Positions 6,711-15,545 of a stretch of DNA of 37,575 bases are shown piece after piece. Each line of letters begins with the position of its first letter. Position 1 is the first letter of the stretch. Both the position numbers and the translations under genes were made by a program. Source of the stretch: Bacteroidota bacterium (GTDB lineage: Bacteria; Bacteroidota; Bacteroidia; JACPRZ01); the NCBI GenBank assembly GCA_016193485.1, contig JACPRZ010000002.1:1-37575 (forward strand), given 5' to 3'. The notes under the pieces are model-generated. The model searched no databases and was not told the origin of the DNA. It saw nothing but the letters and a program-made list of their open reading frames with translations.

Positions 6711-9700
6711 TCAGGATAACCTGATTTCATTTATTCCAAGAGTATGAAGGGATGATAAGAGGTTATCGGTTACTGTTGTTTTGATTTTGCGGGAGAAGAG
6801 TTTCAGGGAAGATGTTCCGTTATCGGTAATTTCAACTTCCACATCAACTTTACCTGAAGATGTTGATAAAACACCCATAAGGGATTTGATAAAAGTATCA
6901 TTAATTCTTTCCAGCGGGACGCGTATGAGCAGGGAACGCGCCATCTGTTCCCTTGCATCAGCAAGCAGTTTTATGGTGAGCACCCTGAACTCGAGCATAT
7001 TTTCATTATTGAATCTCGGCTGGATCCTGCCTTTTACCAGGACGAGTCCGCCTTTTTCGAGCAGGTGCTTGTATTTCAGGTAGTCCTCACCGAAGAGAAA
7101 CCATTCGGCAGAATCGGTATAATCCTCAACCGTGAGAATACAGAATGTTTTGCCCGTTTTAGATACGCGCGTAACGGATTCGGTCACGATACCGGCAACC
7201 GTAAGTTCCCGGAATTTCATGGCAGATGCCTCCATGTTAATCTTAGCGATGGTGGAATTGCAGAAAGCGTTAATCTCAAGCGAGAAATCATCCAGCGGAT
7301 GCCCGGAAATGTAAATTCCCGCGATTTCTTTTTCTTTCTGCAATTGTTCATATTTTGACCATGGCGGACAGGCAGGTATCGGGGGGGGGGTAACTTCAAA
7401 CACATTGACCTTACCAAACAGGTTATCCCCTTTTGAGGATATTTTATCCCTGTAATCGCTTCCGAAGCGGATCACTTGTTCAATAAAGGACGGGGAACCC
7501 TCTTTTTCCCTGTAAAAGTATTGCGCCCTGTTACATCCACCGAAAGAATCAAATGCACCGGCAAGGACCATCGCTTCAACGCATCTTTTATTAATTTTCT
7601 GAAGATTCACCCGTGAAGCGAAATCATATATATCGCGGTATAAACCATTCTGGTTTTTTTCTTTCACAAGGGCATGTACGGCTTCGGTGCCTACATTTTT
7701 TATGGCGCTTAAAGCAAAACGGATTTCGTTGTTTTTATTTACCGTGAATTTTACCCCGCTTTCATTCACATCGGGATTCAGAACGGAGATATTCATCCTG
7801 CGCGCCTCATTCATGTAAAACTCTACGTTTTCAATATCAGACATCTCACGCGACAATAATGCAGCCATGTATTCGCAGGGATAATTCGCCTTAAGGTAAG
7901 CGGTCTGGTATGCAAGAAGTGCATAACCGGCAGAGTGGGAACGGTTAAAACCGTAGCCACCGAATTTTGCAAGTTTGTCAAATAAGTCGGTCGCTGAACG
8001 TTCATCCAATCCTGCCTTTGATGATCTTTCAATAAATTTCTCCTTGAATTCATTTATCTGGTCAGGTCTTTTTTTTGACATTGCTTTCCGGAGAGTATCG
8101 GCTTCACCTTTTGTAAAGCCGGCTAATTTTTGAACTATCAGCATCACCTGTTCCTGGTAAACAATTACTCCAAAGGTTGGTTTCAGCAGCGGTTCAACCG
8201 CAGAATGAGGGTATGTTATTTTCTCAATACCGTTCTTTCGCCTTATATAGACAGGGATATCATCCATTGCACCGGGACGGTAAAGGGCATTCATGGCGAT
8301 GAGGTCTTCAATATTGGTGGGTTTTAATTCTTTGAGATAGGTGCGCATACCATCCGATTCAAATTGGAAAATGCCTATTGCCTCGCCCTTCCTGAAAAGT
8401 TCAAATGTTTTTTCATCGTCCAGCGGCATGGCATCTGTGTCTATCAGGATTCCCTTTGTTTCTTTAATATTTGCGAGGGTGTCGTTAATGACCGACAGAG
8501 TTGTGAGACCCAGGAAATCCATTTTCAGCATTCCGACATCTTCCATAAATGTTCCCTCATACTGCGTTACCGCAAGGTTGGTATTTTCAACCGTAGTAAG
8601 AGGGATTATTGATTCCAGTTCCACCGGTGCGATGATGATACCCGCTGCATGAACGCCTTTATGACGCGGAGTGCCTTCAATTCTTTCGGCAACTTCCAGT
8701 GTTCTTTGTACCAGCGGGTTATTTGATTTTTCTTTTTCTTTTAACAGGTCGGGAGAAATCTTATAGGCAATTCTGAAAGTCATGTCGGGTTTTTCAGGTA
8801 CAAGTTTTGCGAGGCGGTCCGCTTCATTCAGCGGAAGTTTCAACACCCTTCCCACATCCCTGATGGCAAGTTTCGGTTTTATCATGTTAAAAGTAACCAG
8901 TTGTGCAACCCGTTCTTTTCCGTATTTGTTCACTACATAGTCGATAACTTTTTGCCTGCCGTCTTCGTCAAAATCAATATCAATATCAGGCATTGATATT
9001 CTTTCAGGATTTAAAAACCGTTCAAACAACAGGTTGTATTTAATAGGATCCACACCGGTAATTCCGATGCAATAAGCGACCAGGGATCCTGCTACCGATC
9101 CCCGTGCCGGACCAACCCTGACACCCATTTGTACGGCTGTATGAATAAAATCACGGACGATGAGGAAATATCCGGCAAATTCCATCCTTTGGATAACTTC
9201 CAGTTCAAAATCAAGCCGCTGGCGGATTTCATCACTTAAAGCAGGGAATTTTTCACCGGCTCCTTTATATGTCAGATGGCGGAGGTACCCGTCATTATCC
9301 TGAAAATTATCCGGAATGGAAAATGTGGGAAGCATGACTTTCCGGTTCAATTTTACCGGTTCCACTTTTGACACGATATCGGAAGTATTTATTATGGCAT
9401 CGGGATGATCGGAGAAAATCGCCTTCATCTGGTCGGCCGATTTGAGGTAAAACTGGTCTCCTTTGAAGCGCATGCGGTCGGTATCTTCATAAAATTTCCC
9501 CGTTTTCAGGCATAATAAAATATCCTGTACTTCCGAGTCCTTCTGCTCAATATAATGAACATCGTTTGTGGCAATGACCTTTACATTGTATTTTCCGGAC
9601 CAGCGAACCAAAACTTCGTTAACCTTTTCCTGTTCAGGAATGTTATGCTTCTGCAGTTCGATATAAAAATCATCACCGAATATTTCCAGATATTCAAGAA

Positions 9701-10190
9701 ATAATTTCTCCGCCTGACCTTCACCAGTGTATAAAATATTCCGGGGAATTTCTGATGCGATGCACCCTGTTGTTGCGATAAGCCCGGTATGATGATGTTT
9801 TAACAATTCCTTGTCAATACGCGGATAGTAATAATACCCTTCCCTCCATGATTTCGAATTCAGAATACATAGGTTACGGTAGCCCTCACTGTTTTTTGCC
9901 AGGATCAGTTGGTGATATGAGTATTTATCTTTTTTGGCGGGATCACTGGCAGTTCTTGTTTTTTTATCAGTACGGCCCGCAGGCGCAAGATAAAATTCAC
10001 AACCGATTATGGGCTTTAACTTAAGGGCTTCCGCTTCCTTCACAAATTCAGGAACTCCGAACATATTCCCGTGATCGGTAATGGCAATGGCTTCCATACC
10101 AAATTCCTTTGTTTTTTGCAGGAGCGCCCGTACATCAGAAGCACCGTCAAGCAGAGAGTAATGAGTGTGTACGTGCAGATGCGTGAACAT
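6711..10190 (-). CDS. dnaE: DNA polymerase III subunit alpha
   Basis: 1159-residue replicative C-family polymerase. The N-terminal PHP domain begins THLHVHTHYSLLDG and contains ITDHGN (about 38-43). The palm domain has GPARGSVAGS (about 360) and the catalytic Asp pair in MPDIDIDF (Asp402, Asp404). The fingers contain YRPGAM and the tandem HhH part FGGYGFNRSHSAGYA. An OB-fold follows near 985-1050 (LTVAGIVTESVTRV). Length is normal for DnaE of this phylum. A ten-base G run (7381-7390 on the plus strand) encodes the prolines in VTPPPIPACP, in the linker after the HhH region. The frame is intact here, but the run is a likely slippage or sequencing-error point. Confidence 0.98.
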   Translation of the reverse strand: MFTHLHVHTHYSLLDGASDVRALLQKTKEFGMEAIAITDHGNMFGVPEFVKEAEALKLKPIIGCEFYLAPAGRTDKKTRTASDPAKKDKYSYHQLILAKNSEGYRNLCILNSKSWREGYYYYPRIDKELLKHHHTGLIATTGCIASEIPRNILYTGEGQAEKLFLEYLEIFGDDFYIELQKHNIPEQEKVNEVLVRWSGKYNVKVIATNDVHYIEQKDSEVQDILLCLKTGKFYEDTDRMRFKGDQFYLKSADQMKAIFSDHPDAIINTSDIVSKVEPVKLNRKVMLPTFSIPDNFQDNDGYLRHLTYKGAGEKFPALSDEIRQRLDFELEVIQRMEFAGYFLIVRDFIHTAVQMGVRVGPARGSVAGSLVAYCIGITGVDPIKYNLLFERFLNPERISMPDIDIDFDEDGRQKVIDYVVNKYGKERVAQLVTFNMIKPKLAIRDVGRVLKLPLNEADRLAKLVPEKPDMTFRIAYKISPDLLKEKEKSNNPLVQRTLEVAERIEGTPRHKGVHAAGIIIAPVELESIIPLTTVENTNLAVTQYEGTFMEDVGMLKMDFLGLTTLSVINDTLANIKETKGILIDTDAMPLDDEKTFELFRKGEAIGIFQFESDGMRTYLKELKPTNIEDLIAMNALYRPGAMDDIPVYIRRKNGIEKITYPHSAVEPLLKPTFGVIVYQEQVMLIVQKLAGFTKGEADTLRKAMSKKRPDQINEFKEKFIERSSKAGLDERSATDLFDKLAKFGGYGFNRSHSAGYALLAYQTAYLKANYPCEYMAALLSREMSDIENVEFYMNEARRMNISVLNPDVNESGVKFTVNKNNEIRFALSAIKNVGTEAVHALVKEKNQNGLYRDIYDFASRVNLQKINKRCVEAMVLAGAFDSFGGCNRAQYFYREKEGSPSFIEQVIRFGSDYRDKISSKGDNLFGKVNVFEVTPPPIPACPPWSKYEQLQKEKEIAGIYISGHPLDDFSLEINAFCNSTIAKINMEASAMKFRELTVAGIVTESVTRVSKTGKTFCILTVEDYTDSAEWFLFGEDYLKYKHLLEKGGLVLVKGRIQPRFNNENMLEFRVLTIKLLADAREQMARSLLIRVPLERINDTFIKSLMGVLSTSSGKVDVEVEITDNGTSSLKLFSRKIKTTVTDNLLSSLHTLGINEIRLS

Positions 10191-10225
10191 AAATTATGGA
10201 TATATATTAAATACGATGCAGGCGG

Positions 10226-10233
10226 CAAAACTA
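10226..10233 (-). promoter_or_regulatory. Candidate promoter for dnaE
   Basis: The minus strand reads TAGTTTTG (TAnnTTTG) with a TTTG (10256-10259) 22 nt upstream, the best two-part match to the Bacteroidota promoter consensus found in this window. It is 36 bp from the dnaE ATG. Confidence 0.5.
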
Positions 10234-10295
10234 AACAGAAAAATACAAGAAGTTGCAAAAAAGTTATCAACAGCAAATCGTGTCTGACAAAAATA

Positions 10296-11426
10296 TTAAT
10301 CCACACCGGAACCAAGCAACTCCTGAAATCCATAACCGTTGACTTCTCTTCCCGTTTTTATATTGCGCACCGTAATCCGGCATGGACCCTCCCATAAATA
10401 AAGAGTGCCAAGAACCGGAATTTCGTGATCTTCATATATTGATTTTATTTCTATCTCTATAGGTAACTCCCCGACAGTAATTTTCCAACCTACAACATAT
10501 TTCCTCCCGGACCGGGGGCTTTGCCAGGTTGAATCCGGATTGAAGTCAATGTTATTCAACACAAAATGGTCGCCATTGGGATATTCAATGGTCATTACCT
10601 TTTCTACAATCCGTGAACTCAGTTTATCGCGTATAAAATAAAGGTTAATGCTTTCTCCCGTTTCAAGGCGGATCCCCCACCATCGCCATGCGAGCAGGCG
10701 CAGCGTTAATTCGCCCCACTGGTGGTCATACCAGATGACACCATGCACTTTCATATTCTCACCTGTGGTAAAAGAAAGCTGGCCGGTGGCATTTAACTTT
10801 GTGAAAGAATAATAAGATACTTCTTTTTTTCTTTTCAATCCCATTTTACCCGTACCGCAGATGTACATGGGGGGAGCGGCAGGGAGAGCGGTCAATTTCA
10901 GGTAAAAACTCTCATCCTGTAACTTCAGGGAATATACTGTGTCTTCTTTATGAAAAGAATTAATTCCATAACAAAGATTAAGAGGATATTTCAGTTTGCG
11001 GCAACCGGTATCGGATTTTTCAATCAGTTTATGATGGGGGAGGAGGGAACCACCGGCAAGTAAACTGCGGTCAACAGAAGCGGTATAAAAACTATTGCCG
11101 GTGCGCAGATCGGTGAGGCGGAAAAGGAGATACCTTCCGAGAATTGTTTTCTGGAAACTGGAAAACAGCGCCCATTTGAAATCAGTACCCGGTGTGTCGG
11201 TAAGGTACCCGAAATGGTACCACCATTCAAAATCCGAAGAATGGGGCGTATCTTCTTCAAATGCTGAAAATTCAAAACGGTTTAATTTAAAACTGTCCGG
11301 TATCGTGAAAATAAATTCCGGTTGTGATGAGGAAGAATCAACATTCTGGCCAAATGCAGCGCTGACATTTGAAATGAAGGTGAAACAGCCAATAAAAAAG
11401 CAAGGAAATATTATGTACATTCTCAT
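10296..11426 (-). CDS. AttH/CrtC lipocalin-like secreted protein
   Basis: About 376 residues with an N-terminal hydrophobic signal (MYIIFPCFFIGCFTFISNVSA). The body matches the lipocalin-like AttH / carotenoid 1,2-hydratase superfamily: SSDFEWWYHFGYL near the mature N-terminus, HGVIWYDHQWG in the middle, RWWGIRLETGE, and the closing LYLWEGPCRI and GYGFQELLG. Proteins of this type sit in the periplasm or outer membrane. Substrates are unknown for most of them, and no carotenoid gene is nearby. The frame also opens at GTG 11462, but the ATG at 11426 begins directly before the signal sequence and is preferred. It is upstream of dnaE but separated by a promoter-like motif. Confidence 0.8.
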   Translation of the reverse strand: MRMYIIFPCFFIGCFTFISNVSAAFGQNVDSSSSQPEFIFTIPDSFKLNRFEFSAFEEDTPHSSDFEWWYHFGYLTDTPGTDFKWALFSSFQKTILGRYLLFRLTDLRTGNSFYTASVDRSLLAGGSLLPHHKLIEKSDTGCRKLKYPLNLCYGINSFHKEDTVYSLKLQDESFYLKLTALPAAPPMYICGTGKMGLKRKKEVSYYSFTKLNATGQLSFTTGENMKVHGVIWYDHQWGELTLRLLAWRWWGIRLETGESINLYFIRDKLSSRIVEKVMTIEYPNGDHFVLNNIDFNPDSTWQSPRSGRKYVVGWKITVGELPIEIEIKSIYEDHEIPVLGTLYLWEGPCRITVRNIKTGREVNGYGFQELLGSGVD

Positions 11427-11511
11427 TGATCTATGGATTGCTGATTTGTTACTATTCACCACCCTCTTGGCTTGTTTTCATTATTCAATGTAATGTCTGT
11501 TCATCTTTTTT

Positions 11512-11705
11512 TCAACACAGAGGACACAGGGCAAATCCCGATAGCTATCGGGATTACACAGAGTTTAAATCACCATTAATTATTCTTCGGATGCCATCTG
11601 TATGAACTTCTATGCAACATTCAATGATTTTATGAGTAAGATTATTGAATTCTTTCTCTGTGAAACTCTTAAACCTCTGTGAACTCTGTGTTAAATTCGT
11701 GTTGA
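11512..11705. repeat. Inverted-repeat intergenic element, copy B
   Basis: Bounded by TCAACAC and GTGTTGA, with CACAGAG/CTCTGTG blocks on each arm (AACACAGAGGACACAGG against CTCTGTGAACTCTGTGTT). It contains a nested perfect palindrome, CCCGATAGCTATCGGG, within 11534-11555, and a decayed coding fragment (11565-11662). It belongs to the same layout family as the elements at 847, 27651 and 31758. It fills most of the 312-bp gap between the amidohydrolase and lipocalin-like genes. Confidence 0.75.
11565..11662 (-). pseudogene. Remnant of a GxxExxY-family protein gene
   Basis: The minus strand encodes TEKEFNNLTHKIIECCIEVHT then DGIRRI and a stop soon after. This resembles the N-terminal helix of the GxxExxY family (PF13366, PD-(D/E)XK-like), where a segment like LTHKIIGCAIEVHK is followed by LGPGLLE. 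The start codon, the LGPGLLE motif and all of the C-terminal domain are missing, and the fragment lies inside an inverted-repeat element. Similarity was judged by eye from memory of the family. Confidence 0.55.
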
Positions 11706-11738
11706 TAACGATTGGGTGTGAATAGTAACGCTAATTTT

Positions 11739-13409
11739 TTATTTTCCTTGTCGGTAAACACATTCACCGTTCACAAATGTCTGCATAACTTTCACGGCAG
11801 TTATTTCTTCCGGTGAAATAGTCATTATATCTTTATCCAATATGGTAAAATCAGCATACTTGCCGGGTTCAATACTGCCTTTAACTTTTTCTTCAAAGTT
11901 TGCATAAGCGGCCCAGATGGTCATGCCTTTTAATGCATTTCCGCGCGAAAGTGCATTTTCCGGTTGAAATCCACCCGTGGGATACCCTCTTGTATCTTTC
12001 CGAACTACGGCAGCATAAAATCCCAATAGTGGATTTATCTGCTCAACCGGGAAATCGGATCCGCATGCGATAATTCCTGCAGCAGCAAGAAGGTCATTAT
12101 AAGCGTAGGCGCTTTTAATCCTGTCACTGCCGAGCCGGTCTCCGGCCCAGTACATATCGGATGTCGCGTGGGTCGGTTGTACCGAAGGAATAATCTTTAA
12201 TTCCCGGAATTTCATAAGATCAGACGGATTAACAACCTGGGCATGTTCAATTCTCCAACGCCTTTCTTTATCACCCCTGAGCGCCTCATAATAAATGCCA
12301 AGCATTATTCGTACTGCCGAATCACCGATGCAATGGGTATTCACCTGGAATCCTGCTCCGGCTATCTTCCGCGCATGAACAAGCAATTCGCCAGGGGGGG
12401 TAATCCTCAGGCCATAGTGATCCGGCATATCGGCATAGGGCTCCAGGAGCAGGGCTCCGCGGGAGCCAAGCGCGCCATCACAATATAATTTAACCGAACG
12501 CACTGACAGGCGACCGGATATATAGGGGGGGGATTTAAGCCAGGATAAATAATTATTCTCGGTTGGATTAAGCATCGCATAAACCCTCATTTTCAGTTGA
12601 CCCGATTTTTGCAGGGAATCTATTAACTGTACATTTTCCTTGTCCAGGCCTGCGTCATCAACTGTGGTCAATCCTGCCTCAAAGCATTTTGTCTGTGCGT
12701 CCAGCAGCGCTTTGGTTTTTTGGTCGAGGGTAGGGGAGGGGATGAATTTCTCAACAGCATCCACAGCGTTATCAATGAGTATCCCGGTAAGTTCCCCGTC
12801 AGCAATTTCAAAAATCCCGCCATCAATTTTCATCCCGGGAGTAATGGATGCGGTTTTAAGCGCGAAAGAGTTGACAAGTGCTGCATGTCCGTCAATCCTT
12901 TTCAGGAAAACCGGAACTGACGGAAATAAACTGTCGAGAATGTTTTTCTTCGGATATTTTTTTTTCAGCCCCCTGGCTGATCCGCTGGGACGGACAGGCC
13001 AGTCATTCTGGTCCCAACCGCGGCCCAGTATCCAACCACCGCCTGCAAGACGTTCATTATTACTTTCTGACAACCGCCCGATCACCTCATTAAAAGAACG
13101 GGTATCTTTCAGGTCAATCCACTGCAGCGTTAATCCGTATCCCATAAAATGACAATGTGCGTCAATGAATCCGGGATAAACGGGTAACCCGTCAAGGTTC
13201 AATACCGAATCGGCAAAATAAGAACCGGTTATTTGTTCATCGGTGCCTGTCCTGAGAATCAACCCGTTCTTTACTGCAAGCGCGGATGCGACCGTACATG
13301 CACTATCAAGGCAATAAATCCTGGCGTTGTGAATAATCAGGTCGGCTTTTTCTTTCATACAGGATGACAATACAACAGCGCTAAGGAATAATGGGTTGAA
13401 AATTCTCAT
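11739..13409 (-). CDS. Lipoprotein amidohydrolase, YtcJ-like
   Basis: 556 residues of the amidohydrolase 3 family (PF07969). A lipoprotein signal is visible (FLSAVVLSSC, lipidated Cys17), placing it on the periplasmic side of a membrane. Metal-site motifs are GFIDAHCHFMG (about 80-90), NTHCIGDSAV, RRWRIEHAQVV and CGSDFPVEQINPL. The C-terminal composite domain is marked by GSIEPGKYADFTILDKD. It hydrolyses an unknown cyclic amide or formamide. Its ATG overlaps the stop of the upstream membrane-protein gene by four bases, so the two are cotranscribed. The frame contains G runs of seven and eight bases (about 12400 and 12525), both intact. Confidence 0.88.
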   Translation of the reverse strand: MRIFNPLFLSAVVLSSCMKEKADLIIHNARIYCLDSACTVASALAVKNGLILRTGTDEQITGSYFADSVLNLDGLPVYPGFIDAHCHFMGYGLTLQWIDLKDTRSFNEVIGRLSESNNERLAGGGWILGRGWDQNDWPVRPSGSARGLKKKYPKKNILDSLFPSVPVFLKRIDGHAALVNSFALKTASITPGMKIDGGIFEIADGELTGILIDNAVDAVEKFIPSPTLDQKTKALLDAQTKCFEAGLTTVDDAGLDKENVQLIDSLQKSGQLKMRVYAMLNPTENNYLSWLKSPPYISGRLSVRSVKLYCDGALGSRGALLLEPYADMPDHYGLRITPPGELLVHARKIAGAGFQVNTHCIGDSAVRIMLGIYYEALRGDKERRWRIEHAQVVNPSDLMKFRELKIIPSVQPTHATSDMYWAGDRLGSDRIKSAYAYNDLLAAAGIIACGSDFPVEQINPLLGFYAAVVRKDTRGYPTGGFQPENALSRGNALKGMTIWAAYANFEEKVKGSIEPGKYADFTILDKDIMTISPEEITAVKVMQTFVNGECVYRQGK

Positions 13410-14725
13410 CTGCCAAAAAGTTTTTTTACTTTTGAAATTATTTTGTCGGTATCCGTTATAATCAGCAATGAAACCATCAGGAACGGCAATGCCGGTACCC
13501 TGTACCTGACCAATGCGCCAAGAACCGGTGTGGTAATGCCGGCAATAGTGAGAAGCACTATTGAAAAAGAAAAGAAGGCAAGAAAATAAACTTTATTCTG
13601 ATTTCCGGTAAACGGCCGGTAAAAGAATACGGGTAAAAGGATAAAAACAAGTATCATCATGTTTTCAAGAAAGGAGATAGTCATAAAAATATTTTTACAA
13701 TCAAGAAAATGAGGCCTGAATATTGCCGTAAAAAGGGATGCCGGGATTTCCTTTATTATCCATAGCAGCGATATTTCAGGAATATCAGTAGTTATCAAAC
13801 TTCCGGCATGTCCGGTAATTGCGAGGTTAATCAGGTCTTTTCTTTTAAAAGCGATGAGGTTGACAAGGTTAAACCCTGGGAAAATTAATTGTGCAACGTA
13901 AACACACGCTGTAAAAGAAAGTGCGACAACCATGAATTTTACGGTTAAGTTTTGATACCCGCTTTTTCCGGTCCAAAACAGGAGAATTAAAAAGGGCAAC
14001 AGAATAGCGAAGAAATAAATTTTATTAAACAGAAGAATGGATAACCCTGCCGCAATCAGCAGTGAAGATGAAATTGTGATTTTTTTCAAAATCCGGTAAG
14101 CGGCAAAGAGAAACGATCCGGCACCGAAAAATAATAGACCCTCTTTCAAAATTCCCGAACTCCAGAAAATAACTGAGGGAAACAGGAAAACCGTAAAAGC
14201 AAGAAAAGCAGGATGGACACCGGTACATGAGAGAAAAAATCTGTATAATCCCGTCAATCCGGTCAGGGACAGAAAACACATAAAAATAATATGTACATAA
14301 TAATAACCGAATGAAAAAAGCATCATCAGGGCATTAATCCTTGTCAGCGTCCGGTTGTCATTCGGCAGAGGGTCAAATTCATTCCGGTACCAGTTATTCA
14401 TTGAGTCAATTTGCTTTTTTGTTTCTTCGTTAGATGTTCCGATCCCGGAAATAATCTGCATAAAAACTTCTGGGTGATCCGGTAAGGTACGGTATATGAT
14501 TTTTGCATCTTCATAATAGAGGAAAGTGTCGGCTTTTTCGGGAGGATAATAGCGGGTATATATCTGTGTGAGAACTACTCCGGCAAATATTTTCACCATA
14601 AAAATAACCGACACCAGGTTCGGATGCAGCCCGGGAAGTTTAAAGAAGGTAACCTTTTTCAGAACAATAATGAAAAAGACAGCATAAAATATACTAAGCA
14701 GGATTTCAGTAATGCCGGGTATCAT
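13406..14725 (-). CDS. Polytopic inner-membrane protein of unknown function
   Basis: 439 residues with roughly ten or more hydrophobic helices, beginning ITEILLSIFYAVFFIIVLKKV and ending in a basic tail (KVKKLFGR). A loop with FLFPSVIFWSSGILKEGLLF and an N-terminal TRYYPPEKADTFLYYEDAK segment resembles polysaccharide-polymerase or GT-C glycosyltransferase-like membrane proteins of Bacteroidota. No diagnostic catalytic motif is visible. Its stop overlaps the start of the lipoprotein amidohydrolase gene by four bases, which suggests linked function at the envelope. Function not assigned. Confidence 0.7.
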   Translation of the reverse strand: MIPGITEILLSIFYAVFFIIVLKKVTFFKLPGLHPNLVSVIFMVKIFAGVVLTQIYTRYYPPEKADTFLYYEDAKIIYRTLPDHPEVFMQIISGIGTSNEETKKQIDSMNNWYRNEFDPLPNDNRTLTRINALMMLFSFGYYYVHIIFMCFLSLTGLTGLYRFFLSCTGVHPAFLAFTVFLFPSVIFWSSGILKEGLLFFGAGSFLFAAYRILKKITISSSLLIAAGLSILLFNKIYFFAILLPFLILLFWTGKSGYQNLTVKFMVVALSFTACVYVAQLIFPGFNLVNLIAFKRKDLINLAITGHAGSLITTDIPEISLLWIIKEIPASLFTAIFRPHFLDCKNIFMTISFLENMMILVFILLPVFFYRPFTGNQNKVYFLAFFSFSIVLLTIAGITTPVLGALVRYRVPALPFLMVSLLIITDTDKIISKVKKLFGR

Positions 14726-14790
14726 GGCAGCGAATTTATTGTACCCGGATTAAAATAACTCATGGCGGGATAAGTACGATTCACGGGGAT

Positions 14791-14832
14791 AATAGAACAA
14801 TAGAACATTAGAGCAATAGAACAATAGAATAG
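14791..14832. repeat. Five-copy 8-bp tandem repeat
   Basis: Five consecutive 8-bp units of AATAGAAC or one- to two-base variants, followed by AG. They lie between the membrane-protein gene and tRNA-Met. No coding or regulatory role is visible. Confidence 0.75.
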
Positions 14833-14857
14833 TTGTAATTATTGAGGATGTACTGTG

Positions 14858-14931
14858 TAGCGAGGAAGGGAGTTGAACCCTTGGCCTTGGGGTTATGAAT
14901 CCCACGCTCTAACCACCTGAGCTACCTCGCC
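14858..14931 (-). tRNA. tRNA-Met (CAT)
   Basis: A 74-nt cloverleaf on the minus strand. Acceptor arms GGCGAGG/CCTCGCT close with a G-U pair, D arm is GCTC/GAGC, anticodon loop TTCATAA gives CAT, and the T loop is TTCAACT. CCA is not encoded. The acceptor pattern and the lack of initiator-type features suggest an elongator Met tRNA or a CAT-anticodon Ile tRNA modified to lysidine; elongator Met is more likely. It occupies the 360-bp gap between 14726 and 15085. Confidence 0.93.
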
Positions 14932-15066
14932 AGTCATTTTGACAGGGTAAAAATTTTGTTCCTTGCCGGCAAAATTACAAAATACCCTATTAATCTGTCA
15001 GTTATATACTACGGGTGAATATTACTGAGTATTATTTACCAATGATTCTCACTCTGTTATTTTCTT

Positions 15067-15074
15067 TATTTTTG
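15067..15074 (+). promoter_or_regulatory. Candidate -7 element for the rimB-rimK pair
   Basis: TATTTTTG fits TAnnTTTG and lies 11 bp before the rimB ATG. This would give a very short or nearly leaderless transcript, so the call is weak. Confidence 0.25.
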
Positions 15075-15085
15075 ACCTAAAAAGA

Positions 15086-15529
15086 ATGTTGAAGAAAAAG
15101 AAGAAATATGACCTGGTAGGTTCGGTGGAGATGGCAGGATTTCCGGAACTTCATATTCCGCCAATACCGGCAAAGGTTGACACCGGTGCTGATATATCGG
15201 TACTTCATTGTGATGACATTTATGAATTGCTTGGAAAAAACAGGAGGATTTTATGTTTCAGGGTAACGGACAGCAGGAGGCACATTCGTTCCGAAGAATT
15301 TTTTTTCAGGAAATTTGACAGGGTCAGGATCCGTAATTCATCGGGAAGCATTGAAAAGCGTTATAAGATTAAAACGGTAATTAAAATCGGGAGCCGTAAA
15401 ATAAGAGCCACCTTTACCCTTACGGACCGGAGTAACATGACCTTTCCGGTACTTGTGGGTTGTAATATTCTCCGCAAGCGGTACCTTGTGGATGTTTCAA
15501 AAAAATATGTACAAACCGGTAAATCATAA
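15086..15529 (+). CDS. RimB-type retropepsin-like peptidase
   Basis: 147 residues of the PF05618 family, annotated historically as ATP-dependent zinc protease and now known as retropepsin-like aspartic peptidases related to RimB. The catalytic motif is KVDTGADISVLH (Asp32, Thr33, Gly34); the strand pairs FTLTDRSNMTFPVLVG and CNILRKRYLVDVS follow the family. RimB removes poly-glutamate tails added to a ribosomal protein by RimK. The rimK-like gene starts 16 bp downstream, matching the known rimB-rimK pairing. No signal peptide, so cytosolic. Confidence 0.9.
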   Translation: MLKKKKKYDLVGSVEMAGFPELHIPPIPAKVDTGADISVLHCDDIYELLGKNRRILCFRVTDSRRHIRSEEFFFRKFDRVRIRNSSGSIEKRYKIKTVIKIGSRKIRATFTLTDRSNMTFPVLVGCNILRKRYLVDVSKKYVQTGKS

Positions 15530-15545
15530 CGTTAATTCATAGAGT

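Noticed and set aside
11095..11493. A 132-codon plus-strand frame opposite the lipocalin-like gene
   Set aside because: Antisense to the AttH-type gene with its conserved motifs; ends in random hydrophobic sequence.
12640..13152. A 170-codon plus-strand frame inside the amidohydrolase gene
   Set aside because: It is antisense to conserved amidohydrolase sequence, Ser/Pro-rich and lacks any recognisable motif; a shadow frame.
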